Source of the DNA: Verrucomicrobia bacterium IMCC26134
GTDB taxonomy: Bacteria; Verrucomicrobiota; Verrucomicrobiia; Opitutales; Opitutaceae
Assembly: GCA_000972765.1 (NCBI GenBank)
Contig: CP011265.1
Span: 3,035,001-3,099,000, forward strand
Reading direction: 5' to 3'
Length of the DNA stretch: 64,000 nucleotides
Position numbers and translations under genes: made by a program
The notes under the pieces: model-generated
Seen by the model: the letters and a program-made list of their open reading frames with translations, nothing else
Told to the model about the DNA's origin: nothing
Database searches by the model: none
Shown here: piece after piece, positions 35,191 to 45,502 of the stretch
Numbering within the stretch: position 1 is the first letter of the stretch
Layout: each line of letters begins with the position of its first letter

Positions 35191-36297
35191 ATGGCCAAAT
35201 CCAAGTCCGCCCCCAAAACCTCCGCAGCTCCCGCCGCAGCGACCGTTCCCGCCTTCCTCGCGGAGCTCCTCGCCGCCCGTTCTCCCTCCGGCGCCGAGCA
35301 GGAGGCGCAGGCCGTTTTCGACCGCCACGTCAAACCCGCCGCCGACACCTACACCAACGATGCCCTCGGTAACCGTCTCGCCAGCCTCAATCCGCCCGGC
35401 GACCCCGTGCTCATGCTCGCGGGCCACATCGACGAGCTCGGTCTGCAGGTCAGCTACGTGAACAAGGACGGCTACCTTTACTTCAACACCATCGGCGGCC
35501 ACGACCGCATCATGATCCCAGGCCGCCGCGTGATCATCTCCACCCAAAACGGCCCCGTCCTCGGCGTCACCGGCAAGCGCGCCATCCACCTCATGGACGA
35601 GGCCGACCGCAAAAAAGTCCCCGAGATCCACGAGATGTGGATCGATATCGGCGCAAAGACCAAAAAAGAGGCTCTCGCCCGCGTGCGCATTGGCGACGTC
35701 GCCACCTTCCAGCAAGGCTTTGAACTGCTTCACGGCACCGTGGGCGTCGCCCGCGCCTTCGACGACAAAGCCGGAGCCTACATCGTCGGCGAGACGCTCC
35801 GCCGCCTGGCCCCGCAACGCAAAAAACTCGCCGCGCGCGTCGTCGCCGTCGCCACCGCACAGGAGGAAATCGGCGTGCGCGGCGCCACCACCGCCGCCTA
35901 CGCCGTCAACCCGCACCTCGCCGTCGCAGTCGATGTCGGCCACGCGACCGACCATCCGGACTGCGACCCGCGCAAGCATGGCGAGACCACCCTCGGCGGC
36001 GGCCCGATTATCTGCCGCGGACCCAACATCAGTCCTTTCATCTACGACCGTCTCGTCGCCTGCGCAAAACAGCTCGGCATCCCGCACCAGTTCGAGGCCG
36101 ACCCGCGCCCGACTGGAACGGACGCCCGCGCCATCCAGATGGGACGCGGTGGTGTCGCCACCGGCCTGCTCAGCGTGCCGCTGCGCTACATGCATACGCC
36201 GAGCGAACTGGTGGACCTCGCCGACATCGAGCACACCGTGCAACTGCTCGTCGCCTTCGCGCTATCGCTCAAGGCCGGCGAGCACGGCCACTGGTAA
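35191..36297 (+). CDS. M42-family metallo-aminopeptidase
   Basis: A 368-residue dinuclear zinc/cobalt peptidase of the glutamyl aminopeptidase/TET group. Ligands and catalytic residues in order: AGHIDELG (His, Asp), FDDKAG (bridging Asp), TAQEEIGVRG (catalytic Glu pair), DVGHATDHP and RYMHTPSE (final His). A short Lys/Ala-rich N-terminal tail precedes the domain; ATG 35191 is chosen over an upstream in-frame start. Cytoplasmic; likely finishes peptide breakdown. A bidirectional terminator separates it from the convergent TonB receptor. Confidence 0.92.
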   Translation: MAKSKSAPKTSAAPAAATVPAFLAELLAARSPSGAEQEAQAVFDRHVKPAADTYTNDALGNRLASLNPPGDPVLMLAGHIDELGLQVSYVNKDGYLYFNTIGGHDRIMIPGRRVIISTQNGPVLGVTGKRAIHLMDEADRKKVPEIHEMWIDIGAKTKKEALARVRIGDVATFQQGFELLHGTVGVARAFDDKAGAYIVGETLRRLAPQRKKLAARVVAVATAQEEIGVRGATTAAYAVNPHLAVAVDVGHATDHPDCDPRKHGETTLGGGPIICRGPNISPFIYDRLVACAKQLGIPHQFEADPRPTGTDARAIQMGRGGVATGLLSVPLRYMHTPSELVDLADIEHTVQLLVAFALSLKAGEHGHW

Positions 36298-36307
36298 GCA
36301 AAAAAGT

Positions 36308-36337
36308 CCCGTCGTCCGCGAAGACAACGGGGTTTTA
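36308..36337. terminator. Bidirectional terminator
   Basis: CCCGTCGTC at 36308-36316 pairs (one mismatch) with GACAACGGG at 36323-36331. The plus strand then has TTTTATTT, and AAAAAA precedes the stem so the minus strand also ends in T. It lies between the converging M42 peptidase and TonB receptor genes. Confidence 0.75.
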
Positions 36338-36363
36338 TTTATCAGGTTGCGCTGTGCGTCGGC

Positions 36364-38550
36364 TCAAAACGCATACGCCGCCGTCACGCCAAACTGACGG
36401 GGATCGGCGCGGCTCTCGTAGCGGGAGGAGATGCCGGCATTCCAGGCCGCGGGAGTATTCGCGAAATAAAACACCCGCTTCTCATAGCCCTCTTCCAGGA
36501 GGTTGCGCGCCCAGAGGCTCACCCGCCAGCCGGCCCGGGCGTAGCCAAGGCTCGCGTTGACCACTTCGTAGGCGCTGCGTTTTTCGTTGTTTGTATTCGA
36601 GTCGTAGTAGTCGCCGCGCGCAACCAATTCGACGCGGCCAAAGAAGCCGGTCGGCTTGGAATAACGCAGGCCGACGGTGTAGCCGTAAGCCGGCACGTTG
36701 GCCAGTTCGCGGCCGCCACCGGAGTTGCCGTTGCTCAGCACGAAGGTGTCGATGTCCGACCGCATCAGCGCGAGGCTGCCATCGGCCGACCAGCCGTCGG
36801 CGAATGAGTAGGTGACTGCATCCTCCAGCCCGTAAATCGAGGCGGTGTCGGCATTGTCGGTGAAGAAGCGGTAGCTGCCTCCGTAGCCGGCCGAATCGCG
36901 CACCTGGGTGTGCTCCCGAGCGGTATAGAAGGCGGTGAGCTGGTTGCCCACGCCAAGGTCCGCCCACCGGCTGCGAAGGCCGGCCTCGTAGTTCCAGAGC
37001 TGCTCGGTCGCGTAGGTCTGGGGATCGATCGCGCTGATGCGCGAATCCGTGGCGACGCCGCCTGCCTTGTAGCCGCGCGCCACCGAGGCGAAGAGCAGCT
37101 GCCCGGGCTTCAAGTCATGCTCCAAGGTGAGTTTTCCGCCCAGGAGTGTGTCGTCAAACTGCGGCGCGATCCGGTCGAGGGAGGGACCGGAGTTGGCGAG
37201 GTTGGCGTCGTTGCGGGCGCTGCCGTTGATGTCCACCCGCTCGACGCGCAGACCGAGTGTGAGACGGTCGGTGGAACTGAAGTCATGGCCGGCCTGGCCG
37301 AAGGCGGCGGCGTTGGCCGAACGGTAGTAGGTGTCCATGAAGCCGCGACTGGCGAAACCGGGCTCGGCGTAGTCGGAGACAAAACGTCCGCTCTCGTTGA
37401 TATGCGCGGCGTAGAGGCCGGCCGTCCAGCGGTCGATGAGGCCGAGGGCGTCCGCCGTTTCGACTGAATCGAAGCGCAGCTCCTGGCTCCAGGTATCGCG
37501 GTCGCGGCGGAGATCGGCGAAGCCGGAGAAGCCGTCGGTGAGGTTGATTGGAGGCGTGTCCGTCCAGGCGGTCCAGTCGGCGTCGTAGCTGTAAACCGAG
37601 TCGGTCGAGGCGTAACTTATCACCGTCGTGAGGCGCACGTCCTGCCAGCCTGAATACACGCCGCAAAGGCTGCCGGCGAGGGACACCTGCTCGTCGCGAC
37701 CAGGCTGGTCGCTGAAGGTGCGACGGGAGGCGTTGGCGAAGGAGAACTCGTCGAAGCCGTTGTTCACGTTGGCGAAGAACGCAGTTCCGTCCCAGGTCCA
37801 GGCCGAGGAGGGTTTCCAGGTCGCGCGCAGGCGGGAGGAGAATTCGTTCTGCGCGTTGCTGCGGCCGAGGAGGGCGTTGGTATGAAACCCGTCGCTGGCG
37901 TGCTGCTGGAGCGCGACGCGGAAGGTGAGCTTGTCGGGCGTGTTTTTCAGCAGAGGCCCGCCAAAAGCGAGGCCACCCTCGAAGAGCCGGTCGGTGCCGG
38001 CGGTGCCCTCGACCTTGCCGGTCCAGTAGGGCGTGGGGGCGTTGGTCACGAGCTGGACGACGCCGCCCGCCGCGTTGGCCCCGAAGGCGCCCGCCTGCGG
38101 GCCGCGCAGGACCTCGACCTGGCGCACGTCAAAGGTGCCGCCGACCGTGCCGAGGCCGGTGAAATCGAGGTCGTCCACCTTGAAGACGACCGAGGAGTCG
38201 GGGGTCTCGCCCTCATACTGGGAGTTTTCGCCGATGCCGCGGATCTGGAAGTAGCGCGGGCGGGAGGTGCCGCCGGTCCAGGTGAGGTTGGGTATCTGGT
38301 CCGCGAGGTCGCCGAAGTGGCGCACGCCGTCGGAGGCGAATTTATCGCCGTCGTAAACGCTCACGCTGGCCGCGATGCGTTCCAGCGGGGTTTCCCACAG
38401 GTCGGCGATGACGACCACCGGTTCCAATTGAACGACCTGCTCGGCGGCAGGTTGAGTCGCCGCCGCAAAGGCGGCGGGCTGAGCTTCTATGGCTCGGGCG
38501 CTAATGGTAAGAATCGCGCCGAGGAGGAGGATCTGTGTCGGGAGTCGCAT
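36364..38550 (-). CDS. TonB-dependent receptor, probable thiamin uptake
   Basis: A 728-residue outer-membrane receptor: signal peptide (MRLPTQILLLGAILTISARA, cleavage near IEAQ), TonB-box-like EPVVVIADLWE, plug domain (ADQIPNLTWTGGTSRPRYFQIRGIGENSQY; VEVLRGPQAGAFGANAAGGVVQLVT) and a barrel ending AVTAAYAF. The plug block resembles iron-complex receptors by homology, but the 5' leader carries a TPP riboswitch, so the substrate is most likely thiamin or a thiamin precursor or phosphate. No other thiamin gene is in the window. A bidirectional terminator lies after its stop. Substrate is inference from the regulator. Confidence 0.88.
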   Translation of the reverse strand: MRLPTQILLLGAILTISARAIEAQPAAFAAATQPAAEQVVQLEPVVVIADLWETPLERIAASVSVYDGDKFASDGVRHFGDLADQIPNLTWTGGTSRPRYFQIRGIGENSQYEGETPDSSVVFKVDDLDFTGLGTVGGTFDVRQVEVLRGPQAGAFGANAAGGVVQLVTNAPTPYWTGKVEGTAGTDRLFEGGLAFGGPLLKNTPDKLTFRVALQQHASDGFHTNALLGRSNAQNEFSSRLRATWKPSSAWTWDGTAFFANVNNGFDEFSFANASRRTFSDQPGRDEQVSLAGSLCGVYSGWQDVRLTTVISYASTDSVYSYDADWTAWTDTPPINLTDGFSGFADLRRDRDTWSQELRFDSVETADALGLIDRWTAGLYAAHINESGRFVSDYAEPGFASRGFMDTYYRSANAAAFGQAGHDFSSTDRLTLGLRVERVDINGSARNDANLANSGPSLDRIAPQFDDTLLGGKLTLEHDLKPGQLLFASVARGYKAGGVATDSRISAIDPQTYATEQLWNYEAGLRSRWADLGVGNQLTAFYTAREHTQVRDSAGYGGSYRFFTDNADTASIYGLEDAVTYSFADGWSADGSLALMRSDIDTFVLSNGNSGGGRELANVPAYGYTVGLRYSKPTGFFGRVELVARGDYYDSNTNNEKRSAYEVVNASLGYARAGWRVSLWARNLLEEGYEKRVFYFANTPAAWNAGISSRYESRADPRQFGVTAAYAF

Positions 38551-38605
38551 GGTGTGACTGTGGCCCGACCCAAATCGGACTCCCGGGGAGAAAAGAGGAC
38601 GGTGC

Positions 38606-38624
38606 CCGTGCGACTATCGCACGG
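38606..38624 (-). promoter_or_regulatory. Expression-platform hairpin of the TPP riboswitch
   Basis: CCGTGCGA at 38606-38613 and TCGCACGG at 38617-38624 make a perfect 8-bp stem with a 3-base loop, between the aptamer and the receptor start. On the minus strand it is followed by GCACCGTCCTCTTTTCTCC, which could act as a weak terminator. A competing CGGTG/CACCG pairing just upstream offers an alternative fold. The exact switching mode is not determined. Confidence 0.5.
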
Positions 38625-38640
38625 TGAAAACACCGCCCCG

Positions 38641-38736
38641 CTGTTTCCTTCGCCGGTATAATCCGTTTCAGGTTCGAAGGGTCGAGCGGTCGAGCGCACC
38701 GCAATCTCAGCCTGACGCATCAGGCACCCCTACAGG
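38641..38736 (-). promoter_or_regulatory. TPP riboswitch (THI element)
   Basis: On the minus strand the conserved TPP aptamer blocks appear in order: GGGGTGCC (38730-38723), GGCTGAGAT (ending 38704), ACCCTTCGAACCTGA (38682-38668), GGATTATACCGGCGAAGGAAACAG split as GGATTATACCGGCG and AAGGAA (38664-38645). CTGT at 38735-38732 pairs with ACAG at 38644-38641 to close P1. The element sits about 90 bases upstream of the TonB receptor start, in its sense orientation. Riboswitches of this class repress vitamin B1 genes when TPP is plentiful. Confidence 0.93.
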
Positions 38737-38820
38737 CAAGCCGCAGAGAAAGTGCCGCCGGCATCGACACGCAAGCGTAAGTTTTTCCAGCCTGATTATT
38801 TCACGCCGCTCGCCAAGCGG

Positions 38821-40005
38821 TCAAAGCAGAGCCCGGGCGGGCGTCGCCGGCAAAGACTCTGCCTGCACCGGAGTGGCCGTGAACGAGTAACGGAAAGTGT
38901 GGCCCTCGTAGTTCTTAAAAACGATCTCCGTATCGGTGATTTTCTCCACGTAGTCCGGATTGATCGGCACTTTTCCGCCACCGCCGGGAGCATCTATGAC
39001 GTATTGCGGAACGGCATAGCCGGTGGTGTGGCCGCGCAGCGCCTGGATGATCTCCAGCCCTTTGCGCACATCGACTTTGAAATGAGACCCGCCCGTAATC
39101 AGGTCCATCTGGTAAAGGTAATAGGGCCGCACTCGCATCCGCAGCAGGCGATGCACCAGCGCCTTCATGACCTCGACGTCGTCATTCACGCCGCGCAACA
39201 ACACACTCTGGTTGCCCAAAGGCACGCCGGCGTAACTGAGCCGCTCGCACGCCGCCTTCAGCTCGGCCGTCGCCTCCCTCGGGTGGTTGGCGTGGATGCT
39301 CATCCAGATCGGGCCGTGCTTTTTGAAAATCTCGCACAACTCCGGCGTGATGCGCTGGGGCAGAAACACCGGAATGCGCGAGCCGATGCGGATAAACTCC
39401 ACATGCGGGATAGCCCGCAAACGCCCCAGCAAATGGTCGAGCTTTCGGTCGCTCAACAAAAGCGGATCCCCGCCCGAGAGCAGCACGTCGCGCACCTCGG
39501 GATGAGACTCGATGTAGCGCAGACCTTGCTCGTATTCGGGATGGAAATTGTAGTCCTGCGCATTCGAAACCAACCGGCTCCGCGTGCAATACCGGCAATA
39601 CGCCGCGCAGCGGTCCGTCACCAGAAACAAGACGCGATCCGGATATCGGTGCACCAGCCCCGGCACCGGCGAGTGCTCGTCCTCGCCCAGTGAATCCAGC
39701 ATCTCCTCGGCGTGAAGCTGTGTCTCGCCCGAACGCGGGATCATTTGCAGACGGATCGGGCAGTTCGGATCGCTGCGGTCGATGAGATTGAAAAAGTAAG
39801 GGGTGATCGCCAGAGCCAGCTTTTGACTGGCGAAGAGCACGCCCGCCCGCTCGTCGGCGGTCAGGGTCATGTAGCGCTCGAGGTCTTCAAGTTTGGTAAT
39901 TCGGTTCTTCAACTGCCAGGCCCAGTCATTCCAATCGCTGGCGGGCACATGCTGCCAAAGGCCCTGCCCCTCGAACCAAGCGCTGCGGTCTTCTGTGTAA
40001 ACCAT
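38821..40005 (-). CDS. KamA-family radical SAM protein (lysine 2,3-aminomutase-like)
   Basis: A 394-residue radical SAM enzyme. The Fe4S4 cysteines are Cys133, Cys137 and Cys140 in DRCAAYCRYCTRSR. Further family blocks are VLLSGGDPLLL, RIGSRIPVFLPQRIT, PYYLYQMDLITGGSHFKV and GYAVPQYVIDAPGGGGKVP, the last containing the PLP-region motif. Length and the C-terminal part match lysine 2,3-aminomutase (L-lysine to L-beta-lysine) better than the shorter EF-P modifier EpmB. No ablB acetyltransferase or lysine-fermentation gene is adjacent, so its pathway is open. ATG 40005 is used; an in-frame one lies at 40029. Confidence 0.88.
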   Translation of the reverse strand: MVYTEDRSAWFEGQGLWQHVPASDWNDWAWQLKNRITKLEDLERYMTLTADERAGVLFASQKLALAITPYFFNLIDRSDPNCPIRLQMIPRSGETQLHAEEMLDSLGEDEHSPVPGLVHRYPDRVLFLVTDRCAAYCRYCTRSRLVSNAQDYNFHPEYEQGLRYIESHPEVRDVLLSGGDPLLLSDRKLDHLLGRLRAIPHVEFIRIGSRIPVFLPQRITPELCEIFKKHGPIWMSIHANHPREATAELKAACERLSYAGVPLGNQSVLLRGVNDDVEVMKALVHRLLRMRVRPYYLYQMDLITGGSHFKVDVRKGLEIIQALRGHTTGYAVPQYVIDAPGGGGKVPINPDYVEKITDTEIVFKNYEGHTFRYSFTATPVQAESLPATPARALL

Positions 40006-40150
40006 TGTCCTGCCATGCTGGGCAAGCACGGCACGGTGTCAAATCGCCGGACCGGATCGCTTCCAACCACCCCGGTTGGGCTGCGAACCATCCCAGTTCC
40101 GCACAAAAACCCTTGGCAGGCTCCCACGCACCCTTTTTGGTCGCGTTTCC

Positions 40151-41323
<1,173 letters not shown>

Positions 41324-41342
41324 GCCTCGCGCGCAAGCCATC

Positions 41343-41372
41343 AGGCCGCCCTAAACCGGGGCGGCCTTTTTT
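41343..41372 (+). terminator. Intrinsic terminator of carA
   Basis: AGGCCGCCC at 41343-41351 pairs perfectly with GGGCGGCCT at 41359-41367 (7-base loop), followed by six T residues at 41367-41372. It lies 19 bases after the carA stop. Confidence 0.92.
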
Positions 41373-41527
41373 AGGCCCGATCACGCCTGCGTCGCGCACC
41401 CCCAAGGGCAATGCACCTGGATAGGTTGCTTTGCCTTGGCCGCACAGGATGCCTCGCCCGGCCATCCGCGCGCTGGATTTTTCCCTTTTGCGTCTTTTCC
41501 TCGTTTTTGAGGCAATCCCCGTGTCGC

Positions 41528-42124
41528 ATGAAAAAATGGCTTTTATTCGCCGCCCTTGCCGCCTTCGCCTGGGGGTTTTTTCATAAGCCCGAAGCCGGCT
41601 GGAAAGGCCTTCCCGCCGAACGCGACCCGCAGCAAGACACCCAACAACTGCCTGCCCCGATCAACTACGGCGACTACACCGTCACCCCGCTCGCCCGCTA
41701 CGCGCTCAAGGCCGTCGTGCTCAGCCGCTCGCGCTACCGCAACGACGCCAGCGCCGAAATCGCCCCGCTCGATCTCGCCCTCGGCTGGGGCTCCATGTCT
41801 TCCGCCTCGGTCATCAACGAACTCACCATCTCCCAGTCCGGTCGCTGGTATGAATACAGTTGGGGCTCCCAGGGCTCGCCGCTGGAACCCGACGATATCG
41901 CCCGCCACTCCGCCAACACCCACTGCCTGCCCGCCACCCCGGAGCTGCGTTCCCGGCTCCTCGCCGTCCGCCGCCACGACCTCGTCGCCCTCAGCGGCTA
42001 CCTCGTCGCGGTCTCCGGACCCGATGGTTTCACCTGGCGCTCCTCGCTCTCGCGTGATGATACCGGCGGCGGCGCCTGCGAGGTCATGTGGATAACCGCC
42101 CTGGAGTCCGCTCCGCTGAAGTAA
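41528..42124 (+). CDS. Conserved exported protein of unknown function
   Basis: A 198-residue protein anchored or exported by an N-terminal hydrophobic segment (KKWLLFAALAAFAWGFF). The body shows LDLALGWGSMSSASVINELTI-type, GRWYEYSW, SANTHCLPATPELR, DLVALSGYLV and WRSSLSRDDTGGGACEVMW blocks. I have seen similar unnamed bacterial proteins with this pattern, but no function is established. Two Cys (in NTHCLP and GACEVM) might pair in the periplasm. ATG 41528 starts the hydrophobic segment; the longer ORF upstream is not supported. The PF10091 gene starts 57 bases after it. Confidence 0.7.
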   Translation: MKKWLLFAALAAFAWGFFHKPEAGWKGLPAERDPQQDTQQLPAPINYGDYTVTPLARYALKAVVLSRSRYRNDASAEIAPLDLALGWGSMSSASVINELTISQSGRWYEYSWGSQGSPLEPDDIARHSANTHCLPATPELRSRLLAVRRHDLVALSGYLVAVSGPDGFTWRSSLSRDDTGGGACEVMWITALESAPLK

Positions 42125-42181
42125 TCACCGCCCGCAGGCTTGCCGCCACGGCACTCCATCTCCCGCATCCCCACCTACCCC

Positions 42182-43348
42182 ATGACTGACGACGTATTCT
42201 TGGACGACCTGGAGCGACGCGCTTTTCGATACTTCTTCGACACCGCGCATCCACACACCGGCCTCATCCCTGACCGCGCGCGCGCCGACGGATCCCGTCC
42301 CGGCGGAATGGCCAGCATCGCCGCGGTCGGCTTCGGCCTCACCGCCCTGGCCATCGGCGCCGAGCGCGGTTGGGAATCCCGCGCCGAGTGCCGCGCCTGC
42401 GCCGAGCGCGTCCTGCGCACGCTCTGGAGGGATGTGCAGCACGAGCGCGGCTTTTTCTACCACTTCGTGGACATGGCCACCGGCGCGCGCGGCTGGGATT
42501 GCGAGGCTTCCAGCATAGATACCGCCCTCGCCTGCTTCGGCGCGCTCTCCGCCGGTCGCTACTTCGGCGGCGTGGTCGGCGAACTCGCCGAGGCCGTCTA
42601 CGCCCGCGTCGACTGGACCTGGATGACCGACGAGGCCGGTCGCATCCGGCACGGATGGAAACCCGAGGGCGGTTTCATGCCCTACACCTGGGACCAGTTC
42701 TCCGAACACTGGGGCATGACGCGCCTCGCCCTCGCCGCCCCGGTTTATCCGGCGCCGGCCAACGCATGGAACGCCTGGCGGCGCGAGCCGTGGGTGAACT
42801 ACGCGGGCGGGCGCTTCCTGCACCACGCCCCGCTCTTCGTTCACCAGTTCCCGCAGGCCTGGCTCGACTGGCGCGAGTTCCGTGACGAGGTCTCCGAGGT
42901 CAACTTCTTCGCCAACGCCGCCGCCGCCACCCGGGCTCAAAAGCAATTCTGCCTCGACCTCCGCCCGCGCTTCCCGGGCTACGAAGAAAATGTCTGGGGC
43001 CTCACCTCGTCCGACGGCGCCGCCGGCTACATCGATTGGGGTGGCCCGCCCGTCGCCGGCTCGCTCGCGGCGGCCGATGCGCGTATCGACGGCACCGTGG
43101 TGCCCTGCGCCGCCGCCGGCTCGCTGCCCTTCGTGCCCGGCGATTGCCTGGCCGCCTTGCGCGAGATGCACCGGCGCTGGGGCGACCGGATCTACGGCCC
43201 CTACGGCTTCGCCGACGCCTTCCACCCGCTCAACAGCTGGACCGGTTCGGATGTGATCGGTATCGACCAAGGCATTACCCTGCTCATGGCGGAAAACCTG
43301 CGCACCGGACTCGTCTGGCGCCTGATGGAGCCTTGGCGGCCGCGCTGA
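42182..43348 (+). CDS. Glucoamylase-like (PF10091) glycoside hydrolase
   Basis: A 388-residue (alpha/alpha)6-barrel enzyme without signal peptide. It shows FLDDLERRAFRYFFDTAHPHTGLIPDRA, ASIAAVGFGLTALAIGAERGW, FFYHFVDMATG, SSIDTALACFGAL, ENVWGLTSSDGAAGY and DAFHPLNSW...IGIDQGITLLMAENLRTG, all typical of the Glycoamylase domain that includes GH144 beta-1,2-glucanases. Two acidic residues likely catalyse hydrolysis but cannot be fixed by eye. Lack of export suggests it acts on imported oligosaccharides. Substrate (beta-1,2-glucan fragments or another glucan) is inferred. Confidence 0.85.
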   Translation: MTDDVFLDDLERRAFRYFFDTAHPHTGLIPDRARADGSRPGGMASIAAVGFGLTALAIGAERGWESRAECRACAERVLRTLWRDVQHERGFFYHFVDMATGARGWDCEASSIDTALACFGALSAGRYFGGVVGELAEAVYARVDWTWMTDEAGRIRHGWKPEGGFMPYTWDQFSEHWGMTRLALAAPVYPAPANAWNAWRREPWVNYAGGRFLHHAPLFVHQFPQAWLDWREFRDEVSEVNFFANAAAATRAQKQFCLDLRPRFPGYEENVWGLTSSDGAAGYIDWGGPPVAGSLAAADARIDGTVVPCAAAGSLPFVPGDCLAALREMHRRWGDRIYGPYGFADAFHPLNSWTGSDVIGIDQGITLLMAENLRTGLVWRLMEPWRPR

Positions 43349-43382
43349 ACGCAAGACCTGCGCCTGCCACGCAGCCTGCAGT

Positions 43383-44186
43383 CTACCACCAGCGGGTCTG
43401 CCGTGCGTGGTAAAGCGCCTTGTCGAGCTCGGGCAGGTAGGGGTGCCACATGCGTTCCCACTCGAGGCTGATCGTCCCGTCGTAACGATCCGCTTTGAGG
43501 GCGCTGAGCAGATCGCTCATCGGATACTCCCCATCCCCCGGCATGACATAGGTATAAGGGTGCGTGCCGTTCGGCGAGGGTTTGCTGACGCTGTCCTTTA
43601 CGTGCAAATGCACCACGTGGTTGCGTATCGCTTTCCACGTAACGGCCGGCGCCTCGCCGCCCTTTTTCCAAGTATGATGCGTATCCCAGAGAATGCTCAC
43701 TTGCGGCACCTTGTTGATCAACCGGTGCAGGCGTTCCGCATCAAGAAGCGTATCATGCGTCTCCACCATGAGATCCACCGCCCAGTTATTTTTGATCCGG
43801 TGCGCCCTCCACCAAGCCAGGGTATCCGCCATATCGGCGATCTCGGCTGCATTTCCTGTCTTTCCGCCATCGAAAACCCGCAGCCAAGGAACATTCGATG
43901 CGTCCGCCCAGTTTACATACAGCTCCAACATCGACAGGTCGATGTCGTCGTGTCCGATCAATTTAAAGGAGGTGTCCATCGCGCAAACCTTCACGTGTCT
44001 TTGATGCAAGTGCGCAGCCAGCCCGGCGGGGGTTCCGTAGTTTTCCGCAAACCACGCCGGCAAATCCGTGGTGGCCTTCAGGGTCCGCAACTCCAGCGAG
44101 TGCAGGCCGTGGCGCGCCGCCAGGGAAATCGCCCCGTCCAAATCAAGCTCAGGACAACCAAGTGTAGAAAAGGTATGTAAGATCAT
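43383..44186 (-). CDS. Sugar phosphate isomerase/epimerase-family TIM barrel
   Basis: A 267-residue AP-endonuclease-2 (xylose isomerase-like) TIM barrel. Metal ligands are suggested by Glu in DLMVETHDT, Asp-His in ILWDTHHTW, His in VVHLHVKDS and Glu in ISLEWERMW. The family includes hydroxypyruvate and inosose/keto-sugar enzymes; the exact reaction is unknown. It is divergent from a second isomerase gene and thus probably shares its regulatory region. Confidence 0.87.
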   Translation of the reverse strand: MILHTFSTLGCPELDLDGAISLAARHGLHSLELRTLKATTDLPAWFAENYGTPAGLAAHLHQRHVKVCAMDTSFKLIGHDDIDLSMLELYVNWADASNVPWLRVFDGGKTGNAAEIADMADTLAWWRAHRIKNNWAVDLMVETHDTLLDAERLHRLINKVPQVSILWDTHHTWKKGGEAPAVTWKAIRNHVVHLHVKDSVSKPSPNGTHPYTYVMPGDGEYPMSDLLSALKADRYDGTISLEWERMWHPYLPELDKALYHARQTRWW

Positions 44187-44196
44187 GATATGATTC

Positions 44197-44210
44197 AGGG
44201 TTTATACCCT
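44197..44210. promoter_or_regulatory. Inverted repeat in the divergent sugar-gene promoter region
   Basis: AGGGT-TTAT-ACCCT is a perfect 14-base palindrome with direct copies of ATATGAT on both sides. It sits 11 bases upstream of the minus-strand isomerase start, within the 173-base divergent spacer 44187-44359. It is a candidate operator for a local sugar regulator; no regulator gene is adjacent. Confidence 0.35.
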
Positions 44211-44359
44211 ATATGATGACCGCATGGAACCGCCCCTGCAAGCTTCCACCGTCACCCACCCCAAATAATGTCGCACCGCTTGACGGGCGATCGACCCAAC
44301 AAACTTGGGCATTGAGGGCACACGGATTCAAATCACTCTACCCCTATCCCCTATCCCCC

Positions 44360-45406
44360 ATGCCACGCCCTGTCACTTTGTTCACCGGCCAGTGGGCCGA
44401 TCTTCCTCTCGAAAAACTCGCCCCCCTCGCAAAAAAAATGGGCTACGACGGCCTTGAGCTCGCCTGCTGGGGCGACCACTTCGACGTGGACGCCGCCGTC
44501 ACCAGCAAGAAATACGTCCACCAAAAGTGGGAGCTGCTCAAAGACCACGGTCTCTCCTGCCACGCCCTCTCCAGCCATCTCGTCGGCCAGGCTGTCTGTG
44601 ATCTGATCGACGAGCGCCACAAGGACATCCTCCCGCCCGACGTCTGGGGCGACGGCGATCCCGAGGGAGTGCGCAAGCGCGCCGCGCGCAAGATGACCCT
44701 CACCGCTAGGGCAGCACGCACCTTCTTCGACGCCCGCCCCGGAGCCTCCGCCCGCAAGGACGCCTTCCCCGCCGTCGTCAACGGCTTCACCGGCTCCTCC
44801 ATCTGGCACTCGATCTACGCCTTCCCCCCCACCTCGCAGGCGTATTACGATGCAGGATACGCCGACTTCGCCAGGCGCTGGCTGCCCATCCTCGACGGCT
44901 TCGAAAAGGCCGGCGTCAATTTCGCCCTTGAGGTCCACCCCACCGAGATCGCGTTCGACATCGCCTCCGCCCAGCGCGCCCTTGCCGCGGTCAAAAACCA
45001 CCCTCGCTTCGGCTTCAACTACGACCCTTCCCACCTCGGCTACCAGGGCGTGGACTACGTGAAATTCATCCGCGTCTTTGCCGGCCGCATCTTTCACGCC
45101 CACATGAAGGACGTTTGGTGGGGCCACGGCGACGGCACCGTGGGCGTCTTCGGCGGCCACACTAATTTCGGCGACGCCCGCCGCCAGTGGGATTTCCGTT
45201 CCCTCGGCCACGGCGACATCAAGTTCGAGGACATCATCGTCGCCCTGAACGACACCGGCTACCGCGGCCCGCTCTCCGTCGAGTGGGAAGACATCCGCAT
45301 GGACCGCGTCCACGGCGCCACCGAGGCCGCCGCCTTCGTTCGCAAACTCGACTTCCCCCCCAGCGCCCTCGCCTTCGACGCCGCCTTCGACAAGAAGAAC
45401 CAGTAA
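44360..45406 (+). CDS. Sugar phosphate isomerase/epimerase-family protein
   Basis: A 348-residue TIM-barrel protein of the same superfamily as its divergent neighbour but a longer subgroup. Blocks: [80 protein letters not shown] and [14 protein letters not shown], containing the likely metal-binding Glu, Asp, His and Glu. This subgroup usually travels with Gfo/Idh/MocA oxidoreductases, as here, pointing to keto-sugar or inositol-type catabolism. ATG 44360 starts the first strand. Confidence 0.88.
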   Translation: MPRPVTLFTGQWADLPLEKLAPLAKKMGYDGLELACWGDHFDVDAAVTSKKYVHQKWELLKDHGLSCHALSSHLVGQAVCDLIDERHKDILPPDVWGDGDPEGVRKRAARKMTLTARAARTFFDARPGASARKDAFPAVVNGFTGSSIWHSIYAFPPTSQAYYDAGYADFARRWLPILDGFEKAGVNFALEVHPTEIAFDIASAQRALAAVKNHPRFGFNYDPSHLGYQGVDYVKFIRVFAGRIFHAHMKDVWWGHGDGTVGVFGGHTNFGDARRQWDFRSLGHGDIKFEDIIVALNDTGYRGPLSVEWEDIRMDRVHGATEAAAFVRKLDFPPSALAFDAAFDKKNQ

Positions 45407-45467
45407 CTAAATCCCAAAGCTAGGATCGAGAAGCGTGAAGGTGAACCAGCCCTCCGCTTTAGCTTAG

Positions 45468-45502
45468 TTCTAGCTTCTAGCTCCTAACTTCTAGCTTCTA
45501 TG
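45468..45502. repeat. Five 7-bp tandem repeats running into a start codon
   Basis: The units TTCTAGC, TTCTAGC, TCCTAAC, TTCTAGC and TTCTATG follow without gaps; the last one contains the ATG (45500) of the oxidoreductase gene. The repeat takes the place normally held by the ribosome binding site. Copy-number change would move the start relative to upstream signals. Confidence 0.85.
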
